A stretch of DNA of 64,000 nucleotides from IMG/VR virus record IMGVR_UViG_3300028394_000078, positions 1 through 64,000 of that record; one strand, 5' to 3'. The notes under the pieces were generated by a model that saw only the letters and a program-made list of their open reading frames with translations, made no database searches and was not told the DNA's origin. Shown in pieces: positions 51,601-58,254 of the stretch. A program made the translations under genes and the position numbers. The DNA comes from a virus. Every line of letters begins with the position of its first letter. Positions within the stretch are counted from its first letter, which is position 1.

Positions 51601-54403
51601 ATTCATTATAAACATTATTTGTGGTTGCATCAATATTATATTGTCCTGTCCATTTAATAAAATCTTTTGTTAAAATACTATTAACTTCAGATAAAGAATA
51701 TTTGTTTGTTCTAAATACTCCAGGCATAGATGATATGATATCAAATATTTTGGAATTATAATTTACTTTTATATTGTTAAAAATACGTTTTTCATACTCA
51801 AGAATAATAGCATCTCTATAATCACCATATGCCAAAATTTTACTACCGTCATGACCTTGAATAATATCTACAGGGTATGTATAACTTGTATCCGAATTAA
51901 TTCCTGGGTTATATTTTGGATATAATCCTAATTTAGTAGGGCTGGGTGGAATAAATGACCCGTATGTATCTAAATAATATTGAATAGTTACTACATCATT
52001 TATAGAAAAGGGTGCATGAATTATTACTCTTCCGTCAATTTTGTTAAAATAATAATCTATATTTGATAATAATTGAATTCCATTAAGGTAAACTAACACC
52101 GATTTAGAACTTAATTCTAATAAATCAAAATCAACACCAATAGGAAATATATTGTTTATACTAGTAACTTTATATGTTCTTGTAATTTTGTTAGGCCCAT
52201 AACCTAGCATATCGGATCTATAGTACAAAGAACGAGTGTCCTTATTAGAATTAATTTGTTTTAAAACTAAATCTAATGCATCGCTAGGTGACAACTTGTT
52301 ATCAACAGTATTAAGAATATTTAAAAAATTTATTTTAAATTGATCGTATTGATCTGCAGAATATCTAATAGCATCGACTACATTATGTTCTTTTTTACCA
52401 AGAAATATTTTTGTAAAAGCAATAGGATTAGCGTTTATAATTAATCTAGTTCCATACTTTACATAATCATCTAAATCTCGAAGATTACTTGAACCTGGAA
52501 AATTACCATCAAACTCTTCAACTCGGTCAATCATGGTTAAGAGGTGATCACTTAATTCACTTAAAGTTAATTCAGTAATAGGTCCATTTAAAGGATTATT
52601 GGTTAACCCTAATGGTGTTTTATAAAATCCATTTAAATTAGGAACACCGTTTGGAGAAATAATTTCTAAAGATATTACATCATTTTTATTAACAATGGTA
52701 GAAGTATTAATATTAATTGTTATGCCGTCTAAATCTAAAGTTGATTTTACTAAATTACCATTTACATAAGAAATTACAGAAGTAGCAGATGTGGTAATTG
52801 ATTTAATTTTTAATACATTTGTTGCTGTTGCCATATTTTGAATTTCAATAATAGGTACTTGATACCCAACTGTTGATTTCCAAATATTCAAAAGAACATC
52901 ATTTATTTTAAAACGTGTAACTCCTGAAGTAATTTTTTGAGTTACATTATTACTATCAGTTATTATAATAACATCAGACATGAAGTAATTTTTAAATACA
53001 TAACTGCCTACTCCAATACTAGTTTTGTATTTTATAGGAAATCCTAAAACAGTATCGTAGACGGTCCCTATTTCGTATCCAAAAATCTTATTTCCTACAA
53101 AATTAGAATTATATTCAGAATAACTTGTTAGATTTATACTATTGTCATAAAGGTCAAACAACGGTGCTTGATTTATAGTTGTATGCTGTTGTGATTTAAC
53201 CCATTGTGTTATAGAAGTAGTTCCTATAATTTTAGTTGCATAATGCCAACTAGTTCCTTGATTTGTTTTACCGTAATTCACAGCAACTGAATCACCAATT
53301 TCAGGAACATGGTCTTCTATTAATCTAAGTGTAGGAGGATTTGTGGTGGTGTCAAAATGTACCTTATAGATTTTTTCTGGATCATAAGCATTGAAAATTA
53401 TTCTAAAACCTTCTTCTAATAAAGTTTCATCACTATAATACCCAATAGTGCCATCTATCTGCGTAAAGGGATCAACTGTATCGGTATCAATTATATCTAT
53501 ATTTGGAATTCCATTACTACCAAAATTATAAAGTTGAATATTTGGTTTAAACTCAATAATTGGTCTTTTAGCCCTAGAATCAAATGGATATACTATTGGC
53601 TGGTTGTTTATTTCAGCAGTTATTCGAATAATATCTTCATGAAACCATCTATTATAACGAGACCACGGATTTAAATCTGAACTGGCTTTATTAATTGTAA
53701 CATACTCAGAAATCAAAGGTAATCTATTATCACTATCAAAGGAATAAGTATCAAATAAAGTATTACCAAATGTTTCATTATAAACTTGAGCAATATTTTC
53801 ATGTACTTCTAATAATTTAATATTAATTAATTTTATAATTTTTCCAACACCTTCAACATAATATTCTTTATTATTAGAAAGTTTTACTTTCATACCATTA
53901 CTTAAAAAATAACCGTTTTCCATTAGATAATTAGAACTACCTTCTATATTAGAAATAACGTCATCTATTAATATAGAATCAGGTCCATTAGGTAACCAAT
54001 AATATTTACTATAGTTTACTAACTTATCCCAGTCTATAGGAGGATTGTATGAATAGAACGTTGACCTAAATAGTCTGTCAAGATTGTCAGTTTTTCCACC
54101 TTGTAAATTAATTTCATTAATGATGTCATCAAATCCTACTATATCTGTTATATTAGAAGATTCATCTTTAAAAACTAATGCCGGTTCTAAAGGATATTCT
54201 TTTCTAAGTGGCAATTCTTCTTTAAGATAATGATCAGTTAAGAGATTAAAATTAGGAGTAATTAGAGACCCAACAAAACCATCAATACGCTCAAGTTGAG
54301 GAGATTGTATTAATGGATCTATAGTAGCCGATAAAAATTTTGAATTTTTATCGGTCTTTAAATATTCAGGAAGTAGTTTAACTGATTTTTTGATATCTGA
54401 CAT
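39635..54403 (-). CDS. Giant 4922-residue tail/baseplate protein with FG-GAP-like propeller
   Basis: A single uninterrupted frame of 4922 codons following the gp6 gene by one base, so in the position of T4 gp7 though far longer than its 1032 residues. The first 200 residues (SDIKKSVKLLPEYLKTDKN, DWDKLVNYSKYYWLPNG) resemble the baseplate wedge/structural proteins of marine T4-like phages. About 1975-2530 has FG-GAP-like propeller blades (FGHSIYIN, FGHKISGN, FGNDVVVSSDG, FGYSISISGNG, YGASVAVT). Near 3335-3395 two tandem GGGPYVTSTAT repeats occur, and near 4600-4750 repeated DTEIHVTD/TSTEIYLDD units. No transmembrane segment is seen. It likely shapes the baseplate or fibre attachment. Confidence 0.85.
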   Translation of the reverse strand: MSDIKKSVKLLPEYLKTDKNSKFLSATIDPLIQSPQLERIDGFVGSLITPNFNLLTDHYLKEELPLRKEYPLEPALVFKDESSNITDIVGFDDIINEINLQGGKTDNLDRLFRSTFYSYNPPIDWDKLVNYSKYYWLPNGPDSILIDDVISNIEGSSNYLMENGYFLSNGMKVKLSNNKEYYVEGVGKIIKLINIKLLEVHENIAQVYNETFGNTLFDTYSFDSDNRLPLISEYVTINKASSDLNPWSRYNRWFHEDIIRITAEINNQPIVYPFDSRAKRPIIEFKPNIQLYNFGSNGIPNIDIIDTDTVDPFTQIDGTIGYYSDETLLEEGFRIIFNAYDPEKIYKVHFDTTTNPPTLRLIEDHVPEIGDSVAVNYGKTNQGTSWHYATKIIGTTSITQWVKSQQHTTINQAPLFDLYDNSINLTSYSEYNSNFVGNKIFGYEIGTVYDTVLGFPIKYKTSIGVGSYVFKNYFMSDVIIITDSNNVTQKITSGVTRFKINDVLLNIWKSTVGYQVPIIEIQNMATATNVLKIKSITTSATSVISYVNGNLVKSTLDLDGITININTSTIVNKNDVISLEIISPNGVPNLNGFYKTPLGLTNNPLNGPITELTLSELSDHLLTMIDRVEEFDGNFPGSSNLRDLDDYVKYGTRLIINANPIAFTKIFLGKKEHNVVDAIRYSADQYDQFKINFLNILNTVDNKLSPSDALDLVLKQINSNKDTRSLYYRSDMLGYGPNKITRTYKVTSINNIFPIGVDFDLLELSSKSVLVYLNGIQLLSNIDYYFNKIDGRVIIHAPFSINDVVTIQYYLDTYGSFIPPSPTKLGLYPKYNPGINSDTSYTYPVDIIQGHDGSKILAYGDYRDAIILEYEKRIFNNIKVNYNSKIFDIISSMPGVFRTNKYSLSEVNSILTKDFIKWTGQYNIDATTNNVYNESDPFTWNYSNGKFLLGPTPGYWRGIYKYFYDTDRPHTHPWEMLGHTSKPMWWDTYYNWIDYPKRVELIAAITNGIIDELGTINSNYARPAFGAINPVDLDGNLVPPNTFLSNTLSIADKSANWKFGDHGPAETAWRHSSYWPFALNAINALLDPCSYISAMFDTSRISFNLLNQLTYTTDDLYLNPNKLLLDNENVKTSGFSVYVIEKGKHKNLNYVASLKQDLTYINFNLFHKLGGFASKDKLQIIIDSVDPVSQAQGAILPPEDYSLILNVSNPIKSSRISGVIVQRSNGNFIVKGYDTTNPYFEIFKPIKNSASGAITVGGKSESFTEWTGAVNNGNSGLSAIDITSTNANTTHYYRQGQVVRYNGKFYIVKVGHNTQSTFDPILFQALPLLPMVGGATAQLSSKFENNVTVIPYGTSYSTIQDVYDLLVGYGAYLESQGFIFDEYNSDLNDVVNWKFTAKEFLYWTTQNWADGNLITLSPFADYLKYSYINSVVDNIGIGDYDFSILKADGKTFPIDKFQLSRENGICTINTIDTLEGMFFATLNSVQKEHGMVFNNSTIFNDIIYDIETGYRQRRIKLSGFRTSNWNGDLYSPGFVYDNVLITDWLAYNNYLPGKVVRFNGSYYESIVKIVGDSTFEFSKWAKLDNKPVSNLLPNFDYKINQFEDFYSLDIDNFDAVQQSLAQHLIGYTPRTYLNNIFTNSISQYKFYQGYIKEKGTKNAIDKLSKVGRYTRQGNILFNEDWAFRVGDYGSFSTYNELEFNINESTFLENPYIVKFAEKPIDANPLINYVPFSDLLLTPDNYSSSNTFPSIPSTFSDNNLVLTTAGYVRGDDVTATAYNKNSLLDIANNSILQEGNTIWMGFLENGDWGISRYSKQPAKIAGVYVSSPATNITFTTDINHNLAIGDIVSIVRFNNQVNGIHIITDIPRLDQFTVASELTTIVNAELLSYGGLFKFENARYNNIQEVANSPNILNLKENEKIWIDEGVGGKWQVYQKIKNYSTGTQYNSPNYYSEYTDIYLGQSIYTSDNTDILMVSGPGWLPAHRAGKGAVWIYKKHKSTGELEQKFEYGLDLASGNGWTYAQTGVNSDFGYSLAYDKLKNLYFTGAPAASNVVIKNSDVGATGRVILGTQTDAGSTIKTFSSEGVLRISSIDSLFTKETDVVVIVNPFSNTSSNASNARFGHSIYINNTTATTSTTLLVSAPGNSSTSTTGNVYAYQITRENYYKATRADVIYALAANLSAPVYYGEITIINWMTEGLSQFSNLIYEYRAANPLEAAYWDEQRAADGAGIVNSRAEVIAAYQNNPVAQLYPVDADIRYWMINGLGPNNSIFNLTVIENNLANPSQAIANRAERTAVASIKPSIVVSAYPTGIKLNSHVSLTPSSQFGHKISGNSTGTVIAISAPYHIVSAGKTVGVVQIFDKNLSWVQTLTSPFGTSTAFGNDVVVSSDGLYIFVSSMDSKVAGEPFGKVAVYKKYGTQFILSQIIKNPTHRNNLKFGYSISISGNGKTLAISALGTNNSKLIKFDINSKIGETLFDGGITQFTEPLLDAGTIYSYNNINEYFVLAEEIFSPSVVEGSKYGASVAVTNNGIYAGAPTYTIISEDASSFYHFYKIDPTVNSLKLLREQPDLVNISTIDRIALIDSFKEELVEYLDVFDPLKGKIPGIAEEELKYKSAFDPATYTIGLAASIIDASTSWIDDHTGELWWDLSTVKYVWYEQGDDIFRKNNWGKLFPGSTIDVYEWVRSDLLPSEWAAQADTNDGLTKGISGQPKYPDNSIVSVKQIFNNVTNSFENIYFFWVKNKVTVPNVKNRRISSYQISRTIADPTANGLKFAEILSSDSVAFANVQPMLVSDRINANIVIDSISNTIPRHTEWLLLAEGDPYNMPTELLEKKLIDSLLGHDLLGNPVPAINSTYRNRYGISIRPQQTMFKDRKKALRNIVEFANSVLIKNKITNYYSFDNLNKKDEIEDVILREYDFKVEDRTALESIEYSSTVKYSQATLECYVINGKITTVNIISPGYGYTNPPKVTVVSDTSGAEILTNIDDDGQIISVIILNPGNGFETAPELVVRPHTVIVKIDEKYNNIWTKHQYDYKLSKLDQNPTWIMIKNQIYNTPLYWKYVDWVSNNYNSFKEYDYVISHLYDLSTLNNIIPGNYVKIQDSGIVLERTLGSGNFVENYDIVFSTNGTIQILDTTWNYSTLNYAYDEDTLEGTLYDQIPDLEIYYILKALKNDIFINDLKINWNLLFFTAVKYALTEQKLLDWAFKTSFINVTNVIGTFDQRSVYKLSDEKYFEDYIKEVKPYHTQLRKYTSKYSYLEDTALGKLNATDFDLPSYYNTVTNLFDVVRLSNPLINQLPWKDWADNYTSEIGSIVVTKKGKLYTIPPTVTILGGGPYVTSTATADAYISNGGVYQIIVTNGGSGYTETPTVIISGGGPYVTSTATVVGKLLNSKIRKNTIGIKFDRVNYNSEIGETKVSDTFICSGSDDKFVLTWLAETNKLNILPTLDGKLILSSDYTIRYYTEKYNGYSKKYSEFRFLNYIPLENQVFKISYNKNIELYTALDRIKKIHTSTDKLSSLMTGLEYSGSIIQGLPFEYSVPWDTVEGYGKFDIDNSRWSELINYYASAKIVSTASAGSVVLFLNTTTGIMPGQVINILNSSTIRIRPDTTVIDVNTESRAITISRPVFNIQYAHSTATTIGSKITVRTMTPFNIGGLIAGDQIVITGITSPGYNENYIVYQVLDSNNFVIKAKTSLSTTTAVITLSSLVNVNTLLTSINSTSLLLDKFSQTYDKPTSSALVINLHIKYNDISKISIFNDGLTTPMLTGIPVTGPYPGAEYYQMTKDSNGMAIVSFYQLTNPSYYFDFFVYGYPAIEFWKPETLVSGLDTSIPGGSWDNQNNFLNGQGSTFISNSILSTATSNIIDGNAFLNPDFEYAPEELVKGHVLDNLGINVYTKDENSYANVLSGTFPIVQGEITTATLISVPGTYDGLMVYYNGSQLSRLTDAEVERGLHYINQPAVAAGPIGFNPGLIIPDPTNRYAEAEDDIPYPGFFALGFDLVSYGTVYDRIFLGNNGYITLGNQTQGGPSMDWKNRSIGSLTYLDVFTTPANPTYQPVAAIYVHYTDLWSNYGITDRATNTWITPLSTGEIPGQWVSTGTIGTFNYLRVRFQGTHFSRKEDTPTVPAIEYEVVVYSNGTDQYIEMIYENTWRGNDPYGAGFTAGIAGNHSSAYVQVDWKNIEDFSSHLYHSKSTNGGQWVYLGPGKFDHTRRNPFYGFTFPRQYYMEGNIIHVAPQQYPGRAGYTMLTVGGDRSVIDSNMVVVTNSSTCIVESVASIDDVRKAYVTVGGSPINEITNTSDYGYMLTYVGEKNKRACVKVYGLDPMWTHTVEAWFFESNYTNFNNMHESVFEIAPTYLNVNITLDVPLSSNEPVSNQLIVTQTSIGQDGNVFVYRLDPPKASYYIVKNNQLTFEINNEEGYPQNYFKTDEIRVYANGIKLRPGFDYTLDLIYSQVTIMDGLLTDGDVVAIENLKFAAYIVTGNNVYMKTSFLGGATVRIISFGNADKNLMVRTETFSTYNIYNTYKLLYPLLSDNHIWISDLRRGIDYELLDDMQTIKFRYRYDSGGLLITTFNPTVTSPHILGYRIFNDMFDRNHFNRLSSFYTTRLDQPLHYNDTEIHVTDSSNLVPGNPLTNKPGVIIIDAERIEFFIKDGNTLRQLRRGTLGTSIPSISHAGTTVIDQSPLQDIPTSPYVKAKLVRPVYTTSTEIYLDDAGKIMPPDQSTGIPGVVLINGKRIEFGAKNGNILTHVTTASGRYSSTIIGVSGDIVTDQVIQPWASSYKEMTFIQTTSTTSSTYIINTLTNGITGAGIILNPNIPAADQVTVYYGGRQLRKSDLVVHDKTKSYDPMPNSITMLPPEFSINTSTQLLTLNILENTEINTRLTIVQKCGYIWTSTESLLTSPVIQAEFLREKEAELPGKYYYGE
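44249..44311. repeat. Imperfect 126-bp-spaced repeat, copy 1
   Basis: Starts CAGTAGCGGTAGAGGTGACA near 44251 and matches the second copy at an offset of 126 bases (42 residues). It encodes the GGGPYVTSTATVVGKL side of a GYTETPTVIISGGG-type repeat in the giant protein. Confidence 0.7.
44375..44437. repeat. Imperfect 126-bp-spaced repeat, copy 2
   Basis: Begins CAGTAGCAGTAGAAGTGACA at about 44377. The two copies give adjacent beta-repeat units TPPTVTILGGGPYVTSTATA and TETPTVIISGGGPYV in the giant protein. Confidence 0.7.
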
Positions 54404-54404
54404 T

Positions 54405-57400
54405 TTAAGATCCGCTGATTGTTACAATTGAAGAAGATTTTAATTGTGATGCAGTAATAGCATCAATTATTTCTATATCAGTGATGTTTGCACTACTAAT
54501 AAATATCTCATTCGATAAACAAGTAAGTTCATATAAACTTCCAAAACTATTGTTATCTGTAATTGGCACTATAACAAAATTGGTAATATCAGGTGTAAGT
54601 AAATTCATAATATAAGTTGACAACTCTCCAAAATGGAATGATTGTCCAAAGTCCCAATTTTCTAAAGCAAAAAAATCATTTATGCCTGACAAAATTCTTG
54701 TTTTTAAATCATTATCAGTAGTTATTATATTTGGATTCTTAACTGCTTTAAACTTTGCCTGAAGGTTAATATTTGCATATGATCCAAATAATATTTTATA
54801 CTCTACAGGGTGAAATACTATTTCATCACTTATCGACTTAATAGGCGATAATGCCGAAATATAATTTTGTTCTAAACTTTGACTTGTAGGAGGCAAAGGT
54901 TTAATAGTGGAGTTTCCTAGCAACCAATTTCTTACATCATTATCATAAGATGTTGTTAACATATAAATGTCTATAATATTTGATTTACTAGGATCAATTC
55001 TTCTTTCTTCCCCGCTATTATGTTCATAGTGAAATTTAATATTCGAAAGTCCATGTCTACCAAAATATTGATTTGTATATATAAACTTTTGATACGGGTC
55101 GGACCAATATTTAATAACATTCAAGGACGGGGAATAAAAATAAAATAACTGACCATCTTTTTTATATTCTGCCTCTACAGCATTTTCAGTTGGGTACGGA
55201 AGTATATCATCTGATGTCAATGCAAAACGTGTACTAGAATTTATTTGTTTAAAATAAACAAATTGATCTCCTACAATATTATTAAAAGCATCGGGATTTG
55301 CAATATTTCCTGTATTTGTACTATCATAAACACTGACTTTAACTTTTTGAGGATCTACATATCCATCAATTTCAACAATTGAATCGTCAATTTGCCAACT
55401 ATAATCAATTGTACTTGTTGAATTAATAGAAAGAACAGTAATTTTATCTTTGATTACAGAATTAGTTGTATAGTCAAAATTTACAGAAGATATATCGTTA
55501 AAAAATGCTGTCTCTTTATTACTTTCAAAAATAAAATCTAATATCCTATATCTTACTTTATATTTTTTACCAGTCCACGTAAAAGAAATTAGCCAACTTG
55601 CATCTAATCCCAAATCTTCTCCATTATTTTGATTTAATAAACTAAAAGAGTTTATTAAATCTAAATTAGAATTAACAATAATACTCCACTCTCTAGATGA
55701 GGAATCAATTGTTAATCCAAAATTTCGCTGTGTCATGCATAAATTTGCAATTTCACTTTCAATAGAATAATTTAAAATACTATTAAATTTATATATAACT
55801 TTTTGAGGTATACATCCTTGCGGAACAATAGTAGAAAAAATTATTGGTCCAGTTCCATCACTTAATTTGCCTTGGCCATAATTAGACCCATCGCCTATTA
55901 CTTGTTTTATTGTAGACCAAATATACGGATTTCCGTTTGTAGGAATAATACCATTAGACGGAATTGTTTTTAATAAATTATTTTGATCAAAATACTTATT
56001 AGTTGGAGGTAAAAATTTAATTATTGATCCAGGTACAATATATTGTAGATAAGTTGAAGATGCAGAACCTACTACTACAGGAATAGTAGAACTGCTAAAA
56101 TATCCACGGCTTTCTTTAGGAGTTGTGTTAACATTATTCCATATTAATGATGGTATATATGTTAAATCAAAACTATTATATTTGTCAAGATAAAATGATC
56201 TTATACTAGTAGATGCAACTACCGGACTTAATTTATTTTTAATTGCTGATAATACTTGATTTCTGCTAGTAAACTCAAATTCAAATATATTTTCTTTTTC
56301 TTCTTTGTATAAAATACCATCGGTAGCAAATATATTTGTTTTGCTATATTTTCCACTAACATCCGATAAATCAAAATATTTACTAAGGCCACTAGAAACT
56401 CTATTAATACTTTTAACTTTGAGAATATTTGAACCAGCAGTCAATGGAGCAATATTATAATCCTCTCCTGTAATCATCCTATTTTGAATATAATAAGACT
56501 GAGGAGCTTTAGATCTAATACTTGCGTTAGATTCTGGTCCGGCGCTATTAGTAACAGTATACTGTAAACTTAATACTAGTTGTAAAGAATGATTTTGACC
56601 TAACGCATTTACATAAGGAACTGTAATTACTATTCCCGACATTTGTTCTGATTTTATACTGTAGTTTAAACCATTGCTTTGTCTATAAAATAATCTAAAA
56701 TCTCCTTTAGGAAGATCTCCAAAAATTCCATCGGCAAAATTTAAATCTATTTGATCTCGATCTCGAGTGCTTATGGCATATATAGATCTTAAATCTTTAT
56801 TAAGACTATTATATATTACATTATTTCCCACCAATGACGGGACCGGAGTCCATAATGTAGAAAAATTTCCATTTTTATCTAATTGCCATAACCATGTATC
56901 TGTGTTATTAATATCAGGTGTGTTTATTCCTATAATTTCATTGGGTACAGGATTATCAATATTAAATCTAGAAACACTTAAACTACCTTGTTTAAATTGT
57001 GTAAAAAATCCAGTGTTAGAACTACCACTACCTTGATTGTCATTTTTATAAATTAAACCAAATGCATTTCTAGGAGCAGGGGCTTCTTCATACACATAGT
57101 CTTTTCCACTAAATGTAGAAGACACAATTTCAAAATTCATCGAAGTTCCGTTAATATTTTTGGAAAAATTAAAAATTGGAACATCGGTATTTGAACTATT
57201 AATTCTATATTGATCTGTTTCTATAGCATTAATTATATTTCGACTTGCAGGATTTCCAAAATTGCTAGACATAGATGAGTTCATTATATTAATAAACTGT
57301 TGATACCAATTTGGATTTGTAGGATCATTCCATCCTACTGTAGTATTGGCTAAATTTGATCCATTAGAGTCATAAACACTATCTGTTGTAGAAATTGCAG

Positions 57401-57758
57401 TGACTTTTAATAATCCGCTTGCAGGAACGTTCCTTGCAGGATTATAACTGATTAATTGTGCAAGACGTAATATACTATCTCTACGTTGTGCTGTTTCTAA
57501 AAAGTTTTCACGTGCATTTAAGTCAATACGAAAACTTAAATTTTGTCCAAGGTAAGCAATTACATCAATAAGAGCAATATATTCGCTACTATCAATATAA
57601 TCATTAAATTCTTCAGGATATGTTTCCTGAAGATATGAAATCATTGTGCGGCGTAGTGTTTCAAAATCGTAACTTTTGAAGTCAGCATTTCTAAAAGATT
57701 GGTAAACTTTTTTCCAATCTTCTGCTACTAATAATTTTGTGTTAGTTGAGGGTATCAT
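54405..57758 (-). CDS. Baseplate wedge protein gp6-like
   Basis: 1117 residues, longer than T4 gp6 (660). The start ADFKSYDFETLRRTMISYLQ, YPEEFNDYIDSSEYIALID and AYLGQNLSFRIDLNARENFLETA is the gp6/J-like wedge signature. Large central insertions of beta type explain the length. It would form the ring of the baseplate with gp25 and gp7-type proteins. gp25 is immediately upstream, and the giant protein is one base downstream. No SD precedes the ATG, and AATAAATA lies about 20 bases upstream. Confidence 0.9.
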   Translation of the reverse strand: MIPSTNTKLLVAEDWKKVYQSFRNADFKSYDFETLRRTMISYLQETYPEEFNDYIDSSEYIALIDVIAYLGQNLSFRIDLNARENFLETAQRRDSILRLAQLISYNPARNVPASGLLKVTAISTTDSVYDSNGSNLANTTVGWNDPTNPNWYQQFINIMNSSMSSNFGNPASRNIINAIETDQYRINSSNTDVPIFNFSKNINGTSMNFEIVSSTFSGKDYVYEEAPAPRNAFGLIYKNDNQGSGSSNTGFFTQFKQGSLSVSRFNIDNPVPNEIIGINTPDINNTDTWLWQLDKNGNFSTLWTPVPSLVGNNVIYNSLNKDLRSIYAISTRDRDQIDLNFADGIFGDLPKGDFRLFYRQSNGLNYSIKSEQMSGIVITVPYVNALGQNHSLQLVLSLQYTVTNSAGPESNASIRSKAPQSYYIQNRMITGEDYNIAPLTAGSNILKVKSINRVSSGLSKYFDLSDVSGKYSKTNIFATDGILYKEEKENIFEFEFTSRNQVLSAIKNKLSPVVASTSIRSFYLDKYNSFDLTYIPSLIWNNVNTTPKESRGYFSSSTIPVVVGSASSTYLQYIVPGSIIKFLPPTNKYFDQNNLLKTIPSNGIIPTNGNPYIWSTIKQVIGDGSNYGQGKLSDGTGPIIFSTIVPQGCIPQKVIYKFNSILNYSIESEIANLCMTQRNFGLTIDSSSREWSIIVNSNLDLINSFSLLNQNNGEDLGLDASWLISFTWTGKKYKVRYRILDFIFESNKETAFFNDISSVNFDYTTNSVIKDKITVLSINSTSTIDYSWQIDDSIVEIDGYVDPQKVKVSVYDSTNTGNIANPDAFNNIVGDQFVYFKQINSSTRFALTSDDILPYPTENAVEAEYKKDGQLFYFYSPSLNVIKYWSDPYQKFIYTNQYFGRHGLSNIKFHYEHNSGEERRIDPSKSNIIDIYMLTTSYDNDVRNWLLGNSTIKPLPPTSQSLEQNYISALSPIKSISDEIVFHPVEYKILFGSYANINLQAKFKAVKNPNIITTDNDLKTRILSGINDFFALENWDFGQSFHFGELSTYIMNLLTPDITNFVIVPITDNNSFGSLYELTCLSNEIFISSANITDIEIIDAITASQLKSSSIVTISGS

Positions 57759-57800
57759 AATATTTTATACCGTATTTATTGTAATAATTAAGTGGGTATA

Positions 57801-58238
57801 TTATTGTACCCTTAATCCAATCTTTTGATCAAACACAAGTTTTAATACGCTAGATTGATTAGTATTTTTCATAGCCAATATTATTTCAATTAGATATCCT
57901 TGAGGATATTCCGTGATATCAATTTTTAAAAGATATACTCTAGGATCAGAACTACAAATAGAATTAATATCTTGTATAAGTAGATCTTTAATTTGAGGAG
58001 TTATTGGTTCCATTAGTATATCCCAAACAATAGTTCCAAATTTAGGGTTCATTACTCGCTGTCCTTTGCGAGTATTAAATTGGTTGAGAATATTTTGTTT
58101 TATTAAATCAAAATCATATAATTTAGATCCTCTATTAATTGGATTAACTGTGCTAAACCCTTTATAGTATTGGCTAAGTTTATCAGTGTGTTGATTACTG
58201 TAATTAGCAGGATTAATTTCAAGATTTTTGTAAGGCAT
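57801..58238 (-). CDS. Baseplate wedge protein gp25-like
   Basis: 145 residues from the ATG at 58238 (MPYKNLEINPANYSNQ). An in-frame ATG at 58304 overlaps the spike gene and would add 22 non-conserved residues. The features GFSTVNPINRGSKLYDFDLIKQNILNQFNTRKGQR and NPKFGTIVWDILMEP are those of gp25/GpW-family wedge proteins, with T4 gp25 at 132 residues. It forms the inner wedge ring that starts sheath assembly. There is no SD, and AATAAATA lies just before the ATG. Confidence 0.93.
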   Translation of the reverse strand: MPYKNLEINPANYSNQHTDKLSQYYKGFSTVNPINRGSKLYDFDLIKQNILNQFNTRKGQRVMNPKFGTIVWDILMEPITPQIKDLLIQDINSICSSDPRVYLLKIDITEYPQGYLIEIILAMKNTNQSSVLKLVFDQKIGLRVQ

Positions 58239-58254
58239 ATTATATTTATTACCC

